Positions 36,001 through 43,567 are shown, counted from the first letter of the stretch. The stretch: DNA of 64,000 nt from Paenibacillus wynnii (GCF_000757885.1 NZ_JQCR01000003.1:2480001-2544000), one strand, 5' to 3'. The notes: a model not told the origin generated them from the letters alone. Numbers and translations are program-made.

Positions 36001-36448
36001 GGTCTTCTCCCAATTCACGGAGATGCTCAAGTTAATCGGGCGGGAGCTTGGGCTTCAAGGTGTCCCGTATTTCTATCTGGACGGACAGACCCGAGCCTCC
36101 CAGCGTGTTGAGCTGTGTAATCAATTTAATGACGGGGAACGCGACTTGTTCCTCATCTCCTTGAAGGCCGGCGGCACCGGACTTAACCTAACCGGAGCAG
36201 ATACCGTCATCCTGTATGATTTATGGTGGAACCCCGCTGTTGAACAGCAGGCTGCCGACAGAGCACACCGGATCGGGCAGAAAAAGGTAGTCCAAGTTAT
36301 CCGGCTTGTCACCCAGGGAACGGTAGAGGATAAAATGTACGAGCTGCAGCAGAAGAAAAAAAACCTGATAGATGAAGTTATTCAGCCAGGTCAGGAAGCC
36401 TTATCCACCTTAACAGAACAGGATATCCGGGAGATTCTGATGATTTAA
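33080..36448 (+). CDS. SWIM-domain SNF2-family DNA-dependent ATPase/helicase
   Basis: 1122 aa. A SWIM zinc finger sits near residue 75 (CSCAEYYRGGPFCKH). Residues about 170-630 form a bacterial SNF2-associated region (SNF2_assoc type). The motor has motif I DDMGLGKTLQ (about 695), motif II LDEAQVIKN (about 795; DEAQ rather than DEAH), motif III LTGTPVEN, and motif VI QAADRAHRIGQ (about 1056). Bacterial RapA/HepA-like SNF2 proteins act on transcription complexes or DNA repair; this one's substrate is unknown. ATG with AAAGGAATC upstream. It stands alone, not in a defence cluster: neighbours are a TetR exporter operon and spore-surface genes. Confidence 0.93.
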   Translation: MGFSVSERVIKLLCGKTAFEKGQEYYLSGRVDLIDNGENHGSVNDTNDNSYSDYEAIVAGSKGSNVDVTARIDRDGDVTANCSCAEYYRGGPFCKHIAAVMVNVLDLDQGLASQGRTAASSLHNGGAFTTGVGVLTPRTFTDATRKSRASAKDQQLVDTMLGMFGNSRQRPSGTGIFMDIRMPLNVELICKPFSYNYGSVMLGIEMKVGPKRLYIVQKIRDFLQHVHRGEAYEFSKHFIYDPSLHSFHKEDNAVIQKLIEILLNEKMYRERSSSYSPYANHMGGDRLLPIPPFFWDTLLPFLSAAKTVYFQQEDTLFEGIHFSNEAPPLSFEFDQAEENGYRLEVLGLEKITVMEDYGIVLTEGKLLKLPSQECRRLADMKKMLEDSRDGGVRIAPEQMEPFMDKVIPGLMKLGSVHIADAIADRVVQTKLQARLYLDRVRDRLLAGLEFQYGDIIINPIDDHNKARGTDIILMRDSEAEHKILELMEHEYFAKTESGYIMSDEDAEYDFLYHKIPLLEQLLEVYATTAVKEKLHTGTVPPKVSLTWNEKTDWLDFKFDMEGIPESEIVLVLRSLQDKRKYYRLPNGALLPLESEEFQEIITFMNELGIRQDDLKGTEFTLPVVRGLHLSASDEKGDAVKLGKGLRKLLANMRNPENLDYPVPDRLVPVLRDYQVFGFQWLKTLAHYRFGGILADDMGLGKTLQSIAFLLSELPDIRQGGKPALIVAPASLVYNWHNELKKFTPEIKAVIADGSLTERTRILRNTGKADVIITSYPLLRRDVHLYAKPSFHTLILDEAQVIKNHVTQTAQAVRVLQARYRFALTGTPVENALEDLWSIFGAVFPELFPGKKAFHDLPREVVAKRARPFLLRRLKTDVLKELPDKIESLQASELLPEQKKLYVAYLARLQKEALKHLNGEDFRSNRIKILAGLTRLRQLCCHPSLFVEGYQGSSAKFEQLLEIIEECRSSGKRMLVFSQFTEMLKLIGRELGLQGVPYFYLDGQTRASQRVELCNQFNDGERDLFLISLKAGGTGLNLTGADTVILYDLWWNPAVEQQAADRAHRIGQKKVVQVIRLVTQGTVEDKMYELQQKKKNLIDEVIQPGQEALSTLTEQDIREILMI

Positions 36449-36525
36449 TGGAGTGCGGGGGAGTAGTGGGGAGCGTTGGCTGGAACCAGCGGGGCCTAGC
36501 TGATACTGACGGGACTAGCTAGATT

Positions 36526-36574
36526 TAGCTGGTTCTAGCTGGTTCTAGCTGGTTCTAGCTGGTTCTAGCTGGTT
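36526..36574. repeat. 10-bp tandem repeat
   Basis: Five units of TAGCTGGTTC, the last incomplete. Related fragments (GGCTGGAACCAGC, CTAGCTAGATTTAGC) precede it from about 36478, so an older, degenerate array is likely. It lies just after the SNF2 gene. Confidence 0.9.
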
Positions 36575-36657
36575 AACTACCGGTTTCTTGCGGCTCCACT
36601 TGCCCCCCTTCCTCATCTACTGGATCCACGACTGATTTTTCCGTTGCGCAACCCATT

Positions 36658-36842
36658 TAGTTGTATTTAATACACTTAAAATACTACAGGCAGCACTACT
36701 AAAGTAAATAGGTGTATTTAATGCAACTATTTTCAGCATTTCCCGTCAAAAAGGCCATTTTCCCTAATTATAAGTGCATAAAGTACAATTAAAGTTCAAA
36801 CAAGGCCGCTTTAAGCTGAAATAACTGCATAAAATACAACTT
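36658..36842. repeat. four-core interspersed repeat, locus D
   Basis: Four cores at 36658 (TAGTTGTATTTAATACACTT), 36708 (opposite sense), 36770 (AAGTGCATAAAGTACAATTA) and 36821 (AACTGCATAAAATACAACTT), spaced 50, 62 and 51 bp. No IS is present, so this shows the uninterrupted form. Together with the 10-bp repeat and a terminator it fills the 520-bp gap after the SNF2 gene; nothing else is seen. Confidence 0.8.
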
Positions 36843-36896
36843 CTCTGCCGGAGTTGCCTCATATCTCCGATTTGACTGGAATAAGACATAACACAG

Positions 36897-36938
36897 AACC
36901 AGGGAGGCTAGCCGTAAGGCTTAGCACTCCTGGTTTTG
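36897..36938 (+). terminator. terminator-like hairpin
   Basis: AACCAGGGAGGCTAGCC pairs imperfectly with GGCTTAGCACTCCTGGTT, then TTGATT. T-rich only on the plus strand, far from the SNF2 stop; it may also protect the end of the converging exosporium-like transcript. Confidence 0.5.
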
Positions 36939-36968
36939 ATTATAAATCATAAATCAGATGTTACTTTC

Positions 36969-37527
36969 TTAATTGATCGTTATTCCTGCACTAGTGTAGC
37001 CATCAATGGTTGATGCCACATCAAGCCCTGCTGTTACAGTGGCGGTGAAAACCATTAACAAACGATCTTCAGGCGCTACTGCAATACTCAGTCCCGTAGT
37101 TCAAACCATTGCTTATAGTTCCAATAGATAGAACTCCTATTAACGCCGGACTTAAGGTTACTAGGGCTCCCGGCATCGCAGTGAAGATATTATCTGGTGT
37201 AGTAGAAATATATAATTGTGCTGTAACGTCGTGCTGAGATAGGCAGCCATAGGTGTAATCGTTCCGGTACGAGGTGATGAAAAGGCAAAGTTCAACGGAG
37301 ATCCAACCGCTCCTGTAAGATTTATAGTTCCGCCAGCAGCAGTAACTCCAGTAGTGCTATTCCCAAAACCCACCAAGCTGGATGAATTCGCAAGCCCCCC
37401 CTAAAACAGTAGTCATACTCACAGGAAGCCCCGAAGAATAAGCAATAATAGCACCTTCACCAGCAGCACCCGTTTCACCTGTCGCTCCAGTAGGTCCCGC
37501 CGGTCCGGTAGCCCCAGTTACTCCCAT
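36969..37527 (-). pseudogene. exosporium BclB-like gene, broken by at least three frameshifts
   Basis: Starts ATG 37527, overlapping the stop of the upstream gene (TGATG), with a short collagen-like stretch of G-x-T repeats (GVTGATGPAGPTGATGETG), then GAIIAYSSGLPVSMTTVLGG. The frame shifts at a run of seven G (about 37396-37403), resumes as LANSSSLVGFGNSTTGVTAA through AFSSPRTGTITPMAAYLSTT, shifts again near 37230 with an apparent loss of some 12 codons, resumes as AQLYISTTPDNIFTAMPG, and shifts a third time near 37100 before reaching a C terminus ending in SAGITIN. This is the BclB-type C-terminal domain of exosporium glycoproteins. Non-functional as it stands unless the calls are sequencing errors. 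Confidence 0.8.
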
Positions 37528-37892
37528 CACTCCTTTTCTCCCAGCAATTCAGAAGAGACTAACCGATGGGCGGTTACAAGTTGACCTGATGAGTCTTTTC
37601 CCCAAAAAGAGATCTGGACTTCCTCTTCTGCCATACCTGATGTCGTAAAAGTAAATTCAAATGCATCCAGGTTCGCATAATAATTCCTTGTTACCACCTG
37701 ATTGGGTGCCAAATTTAAAAATTCGCTAACATATAACGTTCTAGTTCCGTTCAAATGATAGCCTTCGATTAGCGCTGATGCGGCATTTCCACTGCTTCGA
37801 TTATCCACTTTGATTGTAATTTGCTGAGTAGGTCTGACACCGGTAACCATTGATACGTTATTTTCTATCGGTCCTGTTGATAAAAAGGCCAT
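37527..37892 (-). CDS. small spore-surface-associated protein (paralogue 1), function unknown
   Basis: 121 aa; begins MAFLSTGPIENNVSMVTGVR. About 45% identical to its upstream neighbour (paralogue 2): shared PTQQ(I/V)T(I/V)K, the YVSE block, AP(N)xV(V/I)T(R/K), and WGK-SSGQLV. Beta-rich, no signal peptide or membrane segment. Its stop (TGA) overlaps the start of the BclB-like pseudogene, so the three genes form one operon. Association with the exosporium is inferred from that neighbour. Family name not recognised. Confidence 0.75.
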   Translation of the reverse strand: MAFLSTGPIENNVSMVTGVRPTQQITIKVDNRSSGNAASALIEGYHLNGTRTLYVSEFLNLAPNQVVTRNYYANLDAFEFTFTTSGMAEEEVQISFWGKDSSGQLVTAHRLVSSELLGEKE

Positions 37893-37928
37893 GTCTACAG
37901 TTCTCCTTTAAAATTTTATATGAATCTA

Positions 37929-38279
37929 CTATCCTAAATTTTCCTGAGCCACAACTCTAAAACTGCTCACCAATTGACCTGAGGCCTGTTTCCCCCAGAC
38001 AGATACCTCTACCTCATTCTCTGCTGCCCCTCCGATCGCAAATAAAAACTCAAGAGCATCCAGATCGGCAAAATAATGCTTAGTTATTACGGTATTTGGA
38101 GCCACAATAATTCCTTCACTTACATATATAGTTCTTGTAGTACCGAGTACATAACCTTGAATAACCACAGAAGAACCATTTACAGCGTCCCGGTTAAGGA
38201 TTTTAACGGTGACCTGTTGGGTCGGCCTGATCCCGAGGACGGGACTATTTTCGATGGGTCCTGTTGACAAAATTGCCAT
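37929..38279 (-). CDS. small spore-surface-associated protein (paralogue 2), function unknown
   Basis: 116 aa; begins MAILSTGPIENSPVLGIRPT. ATG with GGGAGGAG upstream, so it is the first gene of the three-gene unit. See paralogue 1 for shared motifs; tandem duplication is the simplest origin. Beta-sheet-like throughout with an invariant Trp-Gly-Lys near the C terminus. No function assigned. Confidence 0.75.
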   Translation of the reverse strand: MAILSTGPIENSPVLGIRPTQQVTVKILNRDAVNGSSVVIQGYVLGTTRTIYVSEGIIVAPNTVITKHYFADLDALEFLFAIGGAAENEVEVSVWGKQASGQLVSSFRVVAQENLG

Positions 38280-38418
38280 GCGTCTTAACTCCTCCCTTCT
38301 ATTTCTGACTTATGATTTTAGAAACGCTCAACATACTAATATTCCAACCTTAAAATGTGGGTGTGGACATTAGCGATTCTTAAGCCGTATTTCCTTTAGT
38401 CGTATATATGCAGAGCTA

Positions 38419-38446
38419 TTGATTTCTTTGTGAAATTCGTTATACT
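38419..38446 (+). promoter_or_regulatory. promoter of the argS T-box leader
   Basis: TTGATT (38419-38424), 16-bp spacer, TATACT (38441-38446); the leader RNA would start near 38453. Confidence 0.6.
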
Positions 38447-38452
38447 GGTAAA

Positions 38453-38697
38453 AATATATACAATCGATGAGCGGGAGAGTAATTACCCTTGATCTAGTCC
38501 TCAGCGAGCCGGAAGAGTGAAAGCCGGTACAGATCAAAGTAATGAAGCGCACCCGGGAGATGGACTTCTGAACAGATTAGTAGGAAGCCCCGGCTGAAGG
38601 CCGTTATTCTGTAAAGTGGCTAGACTTGCCCGTCTAGCAACGAGAGTGGTACCGCGAGCGCTAAAGCCCTCGTCTCTTTTGAGACGAGGGCTTTTTT
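38453..38697 (+). promoter_or_regulatory. T-box riboswitch controlling argS
   Basis: The conserved T-box AGAGTGGTACCGCG is at 38643-38656, followed by the terminator GCCCTCGTCTC/GAGACGAGGGC (38666-38691) and TTTTTT. In stem I the specifier region reads GAAG-CGC-ACCC, giving CGC (38548-38550), an Arg codon, so uncharged tRNA-Arg (read by the ACG-type isoacceptor) would pair there and release antitermination. The AGTA-type internal loop and GNRA-like apical region are consistent with stem I. Confidence 0.93.
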
Positions 38698-38719
38698 GTA
38701 TTTTAAAGGAGGTCAACCT

Positions 38720-40591
38720 ATGTTCAGCCAACTTATCAGAACCAACCTGGAACAGAGTGTCAGAGGCGTATTTAATAGTCTGAGTATTACTTATACCGGT
38801 GAGATTAACGTTCGTATTGAACAGCCCGCTAATCTGGAGCATGGCGATTATTCGAGCAGTATCGCAATGCAGATGGCAAAAATTGTGCGGAAGGCTCCTA
38901 TGGGAATAGCTGAACTAGTGAAGGCAGAAATTCAAAAGCAGGGTTATATGGAAGGGCTATTAGACAAAGTCGAAGTCGCAGCTCCCGGGTTCATCAATTT
39001 GTATGTCAACTGGCAGGAGTGGGCCGGACGCACCTTCGAGCTCCCTCCAAATTCCGGGGAAAAAGCAGTAATAGAGCACACTTCTATAAATCCGAACAAA
39101 TCAGCGCACATCGGGCACTTAAGAAACTCCTGTATCGGGGATGCTTTGGTCCGTATTTTGAAAAGAACAGGATACAACGTAGAGGTTCATAATTACATAG
39201 ACGATTTGGGGAATCAGCTGGCGGATACAGTTGTTGGGTTATTAAATATACCTTTTGAGGGTGAGCATATCCGTTTTGGGGACTATTGCTGGGATATCTA
39301 TTCCAGAGTGAACAAGGAGTATGCGCGAAATCCAGAGATGACGGACAAACGTACCGATATTCTACATGCCCTGGAAAGAGGCGGCGAAAATGAGGCCTGG
39401 CTGGGAAATCTTGTAGCTGAACGTATTGTGAGAGAGCATGTGGAGGAGATGAAGAGCTTCGGCATTGAGTATGACCTACTCGTATGGGAGAGCAGCATTG
39501 TTAGGGAGGGTTTTTGGTCATCGGCATTTCAGCTGCTTGTAAAAACAGAGGTTTTTGTTCAAGAAAAGGAAGGTAAACTGGCAGGCTGCTGGGTACTGAA
39601 GCAATCCTCGGTGGCGGACGCTGAGGCAGAAGTTGATGAATATAATATCGATAAGGTGCTTGTGCGCTCCAACGGCATTTTAACGTATACAGCCAAAGAC
39701 ATCGCCTATCATCTGTGGAAATTCGGTCTGCTCGAAAAAGACTTCTCGTACCATGAGTTTACAGCAGGCTTATGGACAACGGGTTTAACTACCGGACGGG
39801 CTTTATCTTTTGGAAAAGCGGACATGGTTATTAACGTCATCGACTACAGACAGGAATATCCGCAGCAGATGGTAAAACAGGCCTTGCAAGTACTGGGGTA
39901 TACAGATCAGGCCGAGAAGCTTCATCATGTAAGCTATGGCGTGGTTTCGCTGAGTCCGGCTTCCGCGGCTGAACTGGGAATTGATATTTCGGATGGCAGA
40001 ACCTCCTATGCCATGTCCGGGCGTCAGGGTATAGGTGTGAAGGTAACCGATTTGGTTCTGCTTATGGAGAAGGCTATTGAGCAATCACGTTCTGATAAAA
40101 GTGGCCTTTCCAGCAAGGACATCGCTACCGCTGCGATCCGCTATTATCTGCTCCGTTTCAATTTAGGGACTGAGATTATATTTGATTTCCGGCAGGCTAC
40201 AGAAATATCCGGGAATACGGGCGTATATCTGATGTATACGTATGCCCGTGCGAACAGTGTGTTGAGCAAGGCTGCAGCAACCAATCTAATGGATGATGCT
40301 CTATTGCCGCAATTTCCAGCCGAATTTGAAAAAGCGGAGTCCGCACTGCTGAGACATCTCAGCACATGGGAAGATACATTATTTCTTGCCAGCAAGGAAC
40401 TGACCCCGAGCACACTCTGTAACTACGTGCATACATTGGCTACTTTGTTCAATAATTTTTACTCTCTGTGTCCCATTCTTAAGGGTGCGGAGTCTTCCAT
40501 TCAGTTCCGGCTCTGGCTCACCTCAAGAGTTATCCATACTTTAGGCGATGTCCTTCGGGTGCTGGGACTGCCTACACCAAACCGAATGTAA
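38720..40591 (+). CDS. argS: arginyl-tRNA synthetase
   Basis: 623 aa from ATG 38720, eight bases after a perfect AAAGGAGGT. Class I synthetase: an N-terminal Arg-S domain (about 1-90), the HIGH signature as HIGHLRN (about 129-135) preceded by SINPNKSA, and a C-terminal DALR anticodon-binding helical bundle (about 500-623). The Rossmann part has a KMSKS-equivalent region rewritten as SYAMSGRQGIGVK, as in most ArgS, which lack a canonical KMSKS. It is longer than the roughly 556 aa Bacillus enzyme and its sequence looks divergent, so it may be a second, T-box-inducible copy. Confidence 0.93.
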   Translation: MFSQLIRTNLEQSVRGVFNSLSITYTGEINVRIEQPANLEHGDYSSSIAMQMAKIVRKAPMGIAELVKAEIQKQGYMEGLLDKVEVAAPGFINLYVNWQEWAGRTFELPPNSGEKAVIEHTSINPNKSAHIGHLRNSCIGDALVRILKRTGYNVEVHNYIDDLGNQLADTVVGLLNIPFEGEHIRFGDYCWDIYSRVNKEYARNPEMTDKRTDILHALERGGENEAWLGNLVAERIVREHVEEMKSFGIEYDLLVWESSIVREGFWSSAFQLLVKTEVFVQEKEGKLAGCWVLKQSSVADAEAEVDEYNIDKVLVRSNGILTYTAKDIAYHLWKFGLLEKDFSYHEFTAGLWTTGLTTGRALSFGKADMVINVIDYRQEYPQQMVKQALQVLGYTDQAEKLHHVSYGVVSLSPASAAELGIDISDGRTSYAMSGRQGIGVKVTDLVLLMEKAIEQSRSDKSGLSSKDIATAAIRYYLLRFNLGTEIIFDFRQATEISGNTGVYLMYTYARANSVLSKAAATNLMDDALLPQFPAEFEKAESALLRHLSTWEDTLFLASKELTPSTLCNYVHTLATLFNNFYSLCPILKGAESSIQFRLWLTSRVIHTLGDVLRVLGLPTPNRM

Positions 40592-40609
40592 TTAACTTAA
40601 GTAGTGTTC

Positions 40610-40756
40610 TGAGAGACGCTCCGTGAACGGAACGTTGTTACAATCGCTGTTGTCTCCAGATGTATTGAATTACACTTAGCCGTGTACATCCGGAGACAAA
40701 GGCGAACGCTACCGCTTTTCCGCAATCATTCCGTCCTCTCCGCTGCTTTCAGCGGA
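40610..40756. repeat. nested-stem intergenic element, copy 2
   Basis: Inner stem TTGTCTCCAGATGTA (40650-40664) with TACATCCGGAGACAA (40685-40699), one mismatch (G-U on the minus-strand RNA). Outer stem ACGGAA-C-GTTG with CAAT-CA-TTCCGT (40627-40637 and 40723-40733). Flanks match copy 1 (ATCGCTG, AAAGGCGAACGCTACCG, CCTCTCCGCT), then a small CCGCTG-CTTT-CAGCGG hairpin ends it. It lies between argS and the tRNA-Arg terminators. Confidence 0.75.
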
Positions 40757-40773
40757 AATCCTCTTAAATAATC

Positions 40774-40797
40774 AAAAAAACGAACCCATCGGGGTTC
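40774..40797 (-). terminator. distal terminator of tRNA-Arg copy 2
   Basis: On the minus strand GGAACCC-CGAT-GGGTTC followed by GTTTTTTT. A back-up to the stronger stem upstream. Confidence 0.75.
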
Positions 40798-40807
40798 CAT
40801 CCATTAA

Positions 40808-40838
40808 CGAAAACAGCCTTCCCGAAGGAAGGCTGTTT
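40808..40838 (-). terminator. proximal terminator of tRNA-Arg copy 2
   Basis: On the minus strand AAACAGCCTTCC-TTCG-GGAAGGCTGTTTT, a perfect 11-bp stem with a UUCG loop, about 6 bp after the tRNA. Confidence 0.9.
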
Positions 40839-40843
40839 ACTTA

Positions 40844-40917
40844 CGTCCCGGAAGGGATTCGAACCCCTGACCGTGCGCTTAGAAGGCGCATGCTCTATCC
40901 AGCTGAGCTACCGGGAC
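40844..40917 (-). tRNA. tRNA-Arg (anticodon TCT), copy 2
   Basis: Same cloverleaf and anticodon as copy 1 with two base differences (D loop AGCTGG, T stem AGGGG). It sits between argS and the 118-aa gene, minus strand. CCA not encoded. The opposite orientation of the two copies makes them a 25.8-kb-apart inverted repeat. Confidence 0.96.
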
Positions 40918-40947
40918 ACATATTATGTACTTAGGGCAACGTTATCT

Positions 40948-40975
40948 ATTATATCGCATGTAGAAAATTTATCAA
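40948..40975 (-). promoter_or_regulatory. promoter of tRNA-Arg copy 2
   Basis: On the minus strand TTGATA (40975-40970), 16-bp spacer, TATAAT (40953-40948). Confidence 0.75.
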
Positions 40976-41140
40976 GCTTTTTTAATTAAAGTATAAACTT
41001 ATTCTCCGGATTCGCATAATCTACTGTGTTACGCCGCTCTGCAACGGCATGCAAAGGAGACCCGCCGCTTAGACGGGTTTCTCCTTATCGCTTGCCAGGG
41101 ATCTTTTTTATATATGGTGAGAGCTTAAATTGGGCTCATA

Positions 41141-41497
41141 TTACGGATATTGCTCGAAATGCTCTTCCAGCTGTTTTTTCAAATCCCCAAAAATAAGCAG
41201 GTCCCGTTGGAATCTGGAGCGCTCCTCTTCAGGCTCCATGACTGCACTGCCTTCAAAAGCACTGACGGTCACATCTTCAAAGGCATTATGCATGTTGTTG
41301 TCATACCAATCCGAAGACATATCGGCATCATTGGTCAGGATGCGGACAATTTCGTAGCCTTCTTCACGACGATCCTCTACGATATACACCAAAAGAGCAG
41401 AATCCTCTACAGCTCCAGGCAGCACGCCTACCTCAGCACAGGGTGCACCGTCATACTCCATCATTCTGCGAATTTTGGCGTCCTTTATGTAATACAC
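41141..41497 (-). CDS. hypothetical protein
   Basis: 118 aa from GTG at 41497, the first in-frame start (a stop lies two codons upstream); AGGAAGG about 11 bases before it. Acidic (rich in Glu/Asp), single chain with no membrane segment; alternating hydrophobic runs (VYIVEDRREEGYEIVRIL) suggest a small mixed alpha-beta fold. The C terminus forms an acidic helix (DLKKQLEEHFEQ). Not recognised. It faces away from asnB and shares the ~140-bp gap with its promoter. Confidence 0.6.
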   Translation of the reverse strand: MYYIKDAKIRRMMEYDGAPCAEVGVLPGAVEDSALLVYIVEDRREEGYEIVRILTNDADMSSDWYDNNMHNAFEDVTVSAFEGSAVMEPEEERSRFQRDLLIFGDLKKQLEEHFEQYP

Positions 41498-41641
41498 CTG
41501 TCATCCATCCTTCCTGGCAAATTTACCACACCCCTAGTGTTCGGATAAGGACATACATTTTATCCCTTCCTTAGGCATATATCTGTATTACTTGGCAAAA
41601 AAGAAAGGACAACAATCGCACAAAAGAGAGGATGAATCATC

Positions 41642-43486
41642 ATGTGCGGAATAACCGGATTTATCCAGTGGCGCGGGGATCTGACACAGCACTCACAGCT
41701 GCTGGTGAGAATGACCGAAACCCTGGCAAACCGCGGACCGGATGCAGCAGGAACCTGGATTTCAGGACCTTGCGCTTTTGGACATCGCAGACTTAGCGTT
41801 ATTGATCCCGAGAACGGTGCTCAGCCTATGATTACCCGCCATGAGGAGAACATGTACGCTATTGTATATAACGGTGAATTATATAATGCCCCGGAGCTTA
41901 AAAAAGAATTAGTGCAACGGAGCCATCACTTCCGTACGGAATGCGATACAGAAGTGCTGCTTCATGCCTACATCGAGTGGGGCCCGGATTGTGTAGAGAA
42001 GCTGAACGGAATTTTTGCCTTCGCCATCTGGGACGGTTTACATGAACAGGTCTTTTTTGCACGCGATCGGCTAGGCGTAAAGCCGTTATTTTACAGTCAA
42101 GTCGATGATGTCTTTGTATTTGGTTCGGAGCCAAAGGCCCTCTTGCAGCATCCCAAAGTCCAGCCGGCTGTTGGCCCGGAGGGTCTAGCTGAAATCTTTA
42201 TCATCGGTCCGGCACGTACTCCGGGACACGGTGTCTATAAGGATATGCATGAACTTCGGGCGGGGCATGCCATGATCTACAGCCGGGAAGGACTGCGCAG
42301 TTATGCTTACTGGAAGCTGGAGAGTTTTACACATAACGATAGTGTAGATGAGACGGCAATCAAAGTTCGTGAACTGCTGCAGGATACACTGGAGCGGCAG
42401 CTTGTTTCGGACGTTCCGGTCTGCTCACTCCTGTCTGGAGGCCTGGATTCAAGTGCCCTAACGGCACTCGCGGTTAATTACTACAACCGAACGGGTCAAG
42501 GTCGGGTTAATACCTTTTCTGTCGATTATGTAAATAATGACAAGCATTTCAAAAGCCATTCCTTCCAGCCCGGAGCTGACGGCCCTTGGATTAAAAGGAT
42601 GGTCGAAGAACTGAATACGAACCACCATTATATTGCGTTTGATACACCGGAGCTCGTAGAGGCACTGGATAATGCTCTTTACACGCGTGATTTACCCGGA
42701 ATGACTGATGTTGACTCTTCTCTATATTTATTTTGCAGGGAGATCAAGAAAGAAGCGACTGTAGCCATCTCCGGTGAGGCTGCCGATGAAATTTTTGGCG
42801 GTTACCCTTGGTTCCATCGGGAAGAAATGCTCTCTTCCGGCACTTTTCCATGGTCAGTGGCACCCAAGATGCGGGCAGGACTCCTCTCCCCGGAAATGAA
42901 TGAATGGATTAGACCTCTGGAATACCTGGGTGACAAATATAGTGATGCTGTGGCTGAAGTGCCAAAACTTCAAGGTGAAACAGGCAAACAGGCTCAAATG
43001 CGAGTAATGTCTTATCTCAATATCACCCGCTTCATGCCAACATTGTTGGACCGCAAGGACCGCATGAGTATGGGAGTCGGGCTTGAAGTTCGGGTTCCTT
43101 ATTGTGATCATCGCCTTGTTCAATACGTGTGGAACATTCCTTGGGAGATAAAGACCGTTGGCAACCGGGAAAAGGGTATTTTGCGTAAGGCACTTGAAGG
43201 TGTATTGCCGGATGATGTGCTCTATCGTAAAAAAAGTCCGTATCCCAAAACCCATAATCCGAACTATCTAAAAGCGGTACGGCAGAGAATGCTGAATATA
43301 TTGGATGACGCAACTTCTCCTATTCTCCCCTTAATTAATGCGGCCAAAATCCGTGAAATTGCTGCATCGCCGGAATCCTCCAGCAATCTTCCCTGGTTCG
43401 GGCAGCTTATGTCAGGCCCGCAGTTATTCGCTTATTTGTCTCAAGTGGACCTCTGGCTACGGACTTATAACGTTGTCATAAAGTGA
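41642..43486 (+). CDS. asnB: glutamine-hydrolysing asparagine synthetase (AsnB/AsnO type)
   Basis: 614 aa, the length of the Bacillus AsnO type. Makes asparagine from aspartate with glutamine or ammonia as nitrogen source. The class II glutamine amidotransferase domain begins at once with the nucleophile Cys (MCGITGF) and has ANRGPDAAG and VYNGELYN; the synthetase domain has the PP-loop SGGLDSSAL (about 265) and SGEAADEIFGGYPWF. ATG preceded by AGAGAGGATG. Monocistronic, followed by an unrelated protease gene after 80 bp. Confidence 0.93.
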   Translation: MCGITGFIQWRGDLTQHSQLLVRMTETLANRGPDAAGTWISGPCAFGHRRLSVIDPENGAQPMITRHEENMYAIVYNGELYNAPELKKELVQRSHHFRTECDTEVLLHAYIEWGPDCVEKLNGIFAFAIWDGLHEQVFFARDRLGVKPLFYSQVDDVFVFGSEPKALLQHPKVQPAVGPEGLAEIFIIGPARTPGHGVYKDMHELRAGHAMIYSREGLRSYAYWKLESFTHNDSVDETAIKVRELLQDTLERQLVSDVPVCSLLSGGLDSSALTALAVNYYNRTGQGRVNTFSVDYVNNDKHFKSHSFQPGADGPWIKRMVEELNTNHHYIAFDTPELVEALDNALYTRDLPGMTDVDSSLYLFCREIKKEATVAISGEAADEIFGGYPWFHREEMLSSGTFPWSVAPKMRAGLLSPEMNEWIRPLEYLGDKYSDAVAEVPKLQGETGKQAQMRVMSYLNITRFMPTLLDRKDRMSMGVGLEVRVPYCDHRLVQYVWNIPWEIKTVGNREKGILRKALEGVLPDDVLYRKKSPYPKTHNPNYLKAVRQRMLNILDDATSPILPLINAAKIREIAASPESSSNLPWFGQLMSGPQLFAYLSQVDLWLRTYNVVIK

Positions 43487-43567
43487 TATTAGCCACATCT
43501 ATCCGGGTTAAAATCCTCTACAAATAAAGATAGGTTTGTATCTTTTTAGTGAAGGAGCTTTTCCGGT

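Noticed and set aside
33080..36448. SNF2 gene as the core of a DISARM- or other SNF2-type phage defence system
   Set aside because: No methyltransferase, nuclease or PLD gene lies beside it; it is monocistronic with a SWIM finger, as in common Bacillales chromosomal copies.
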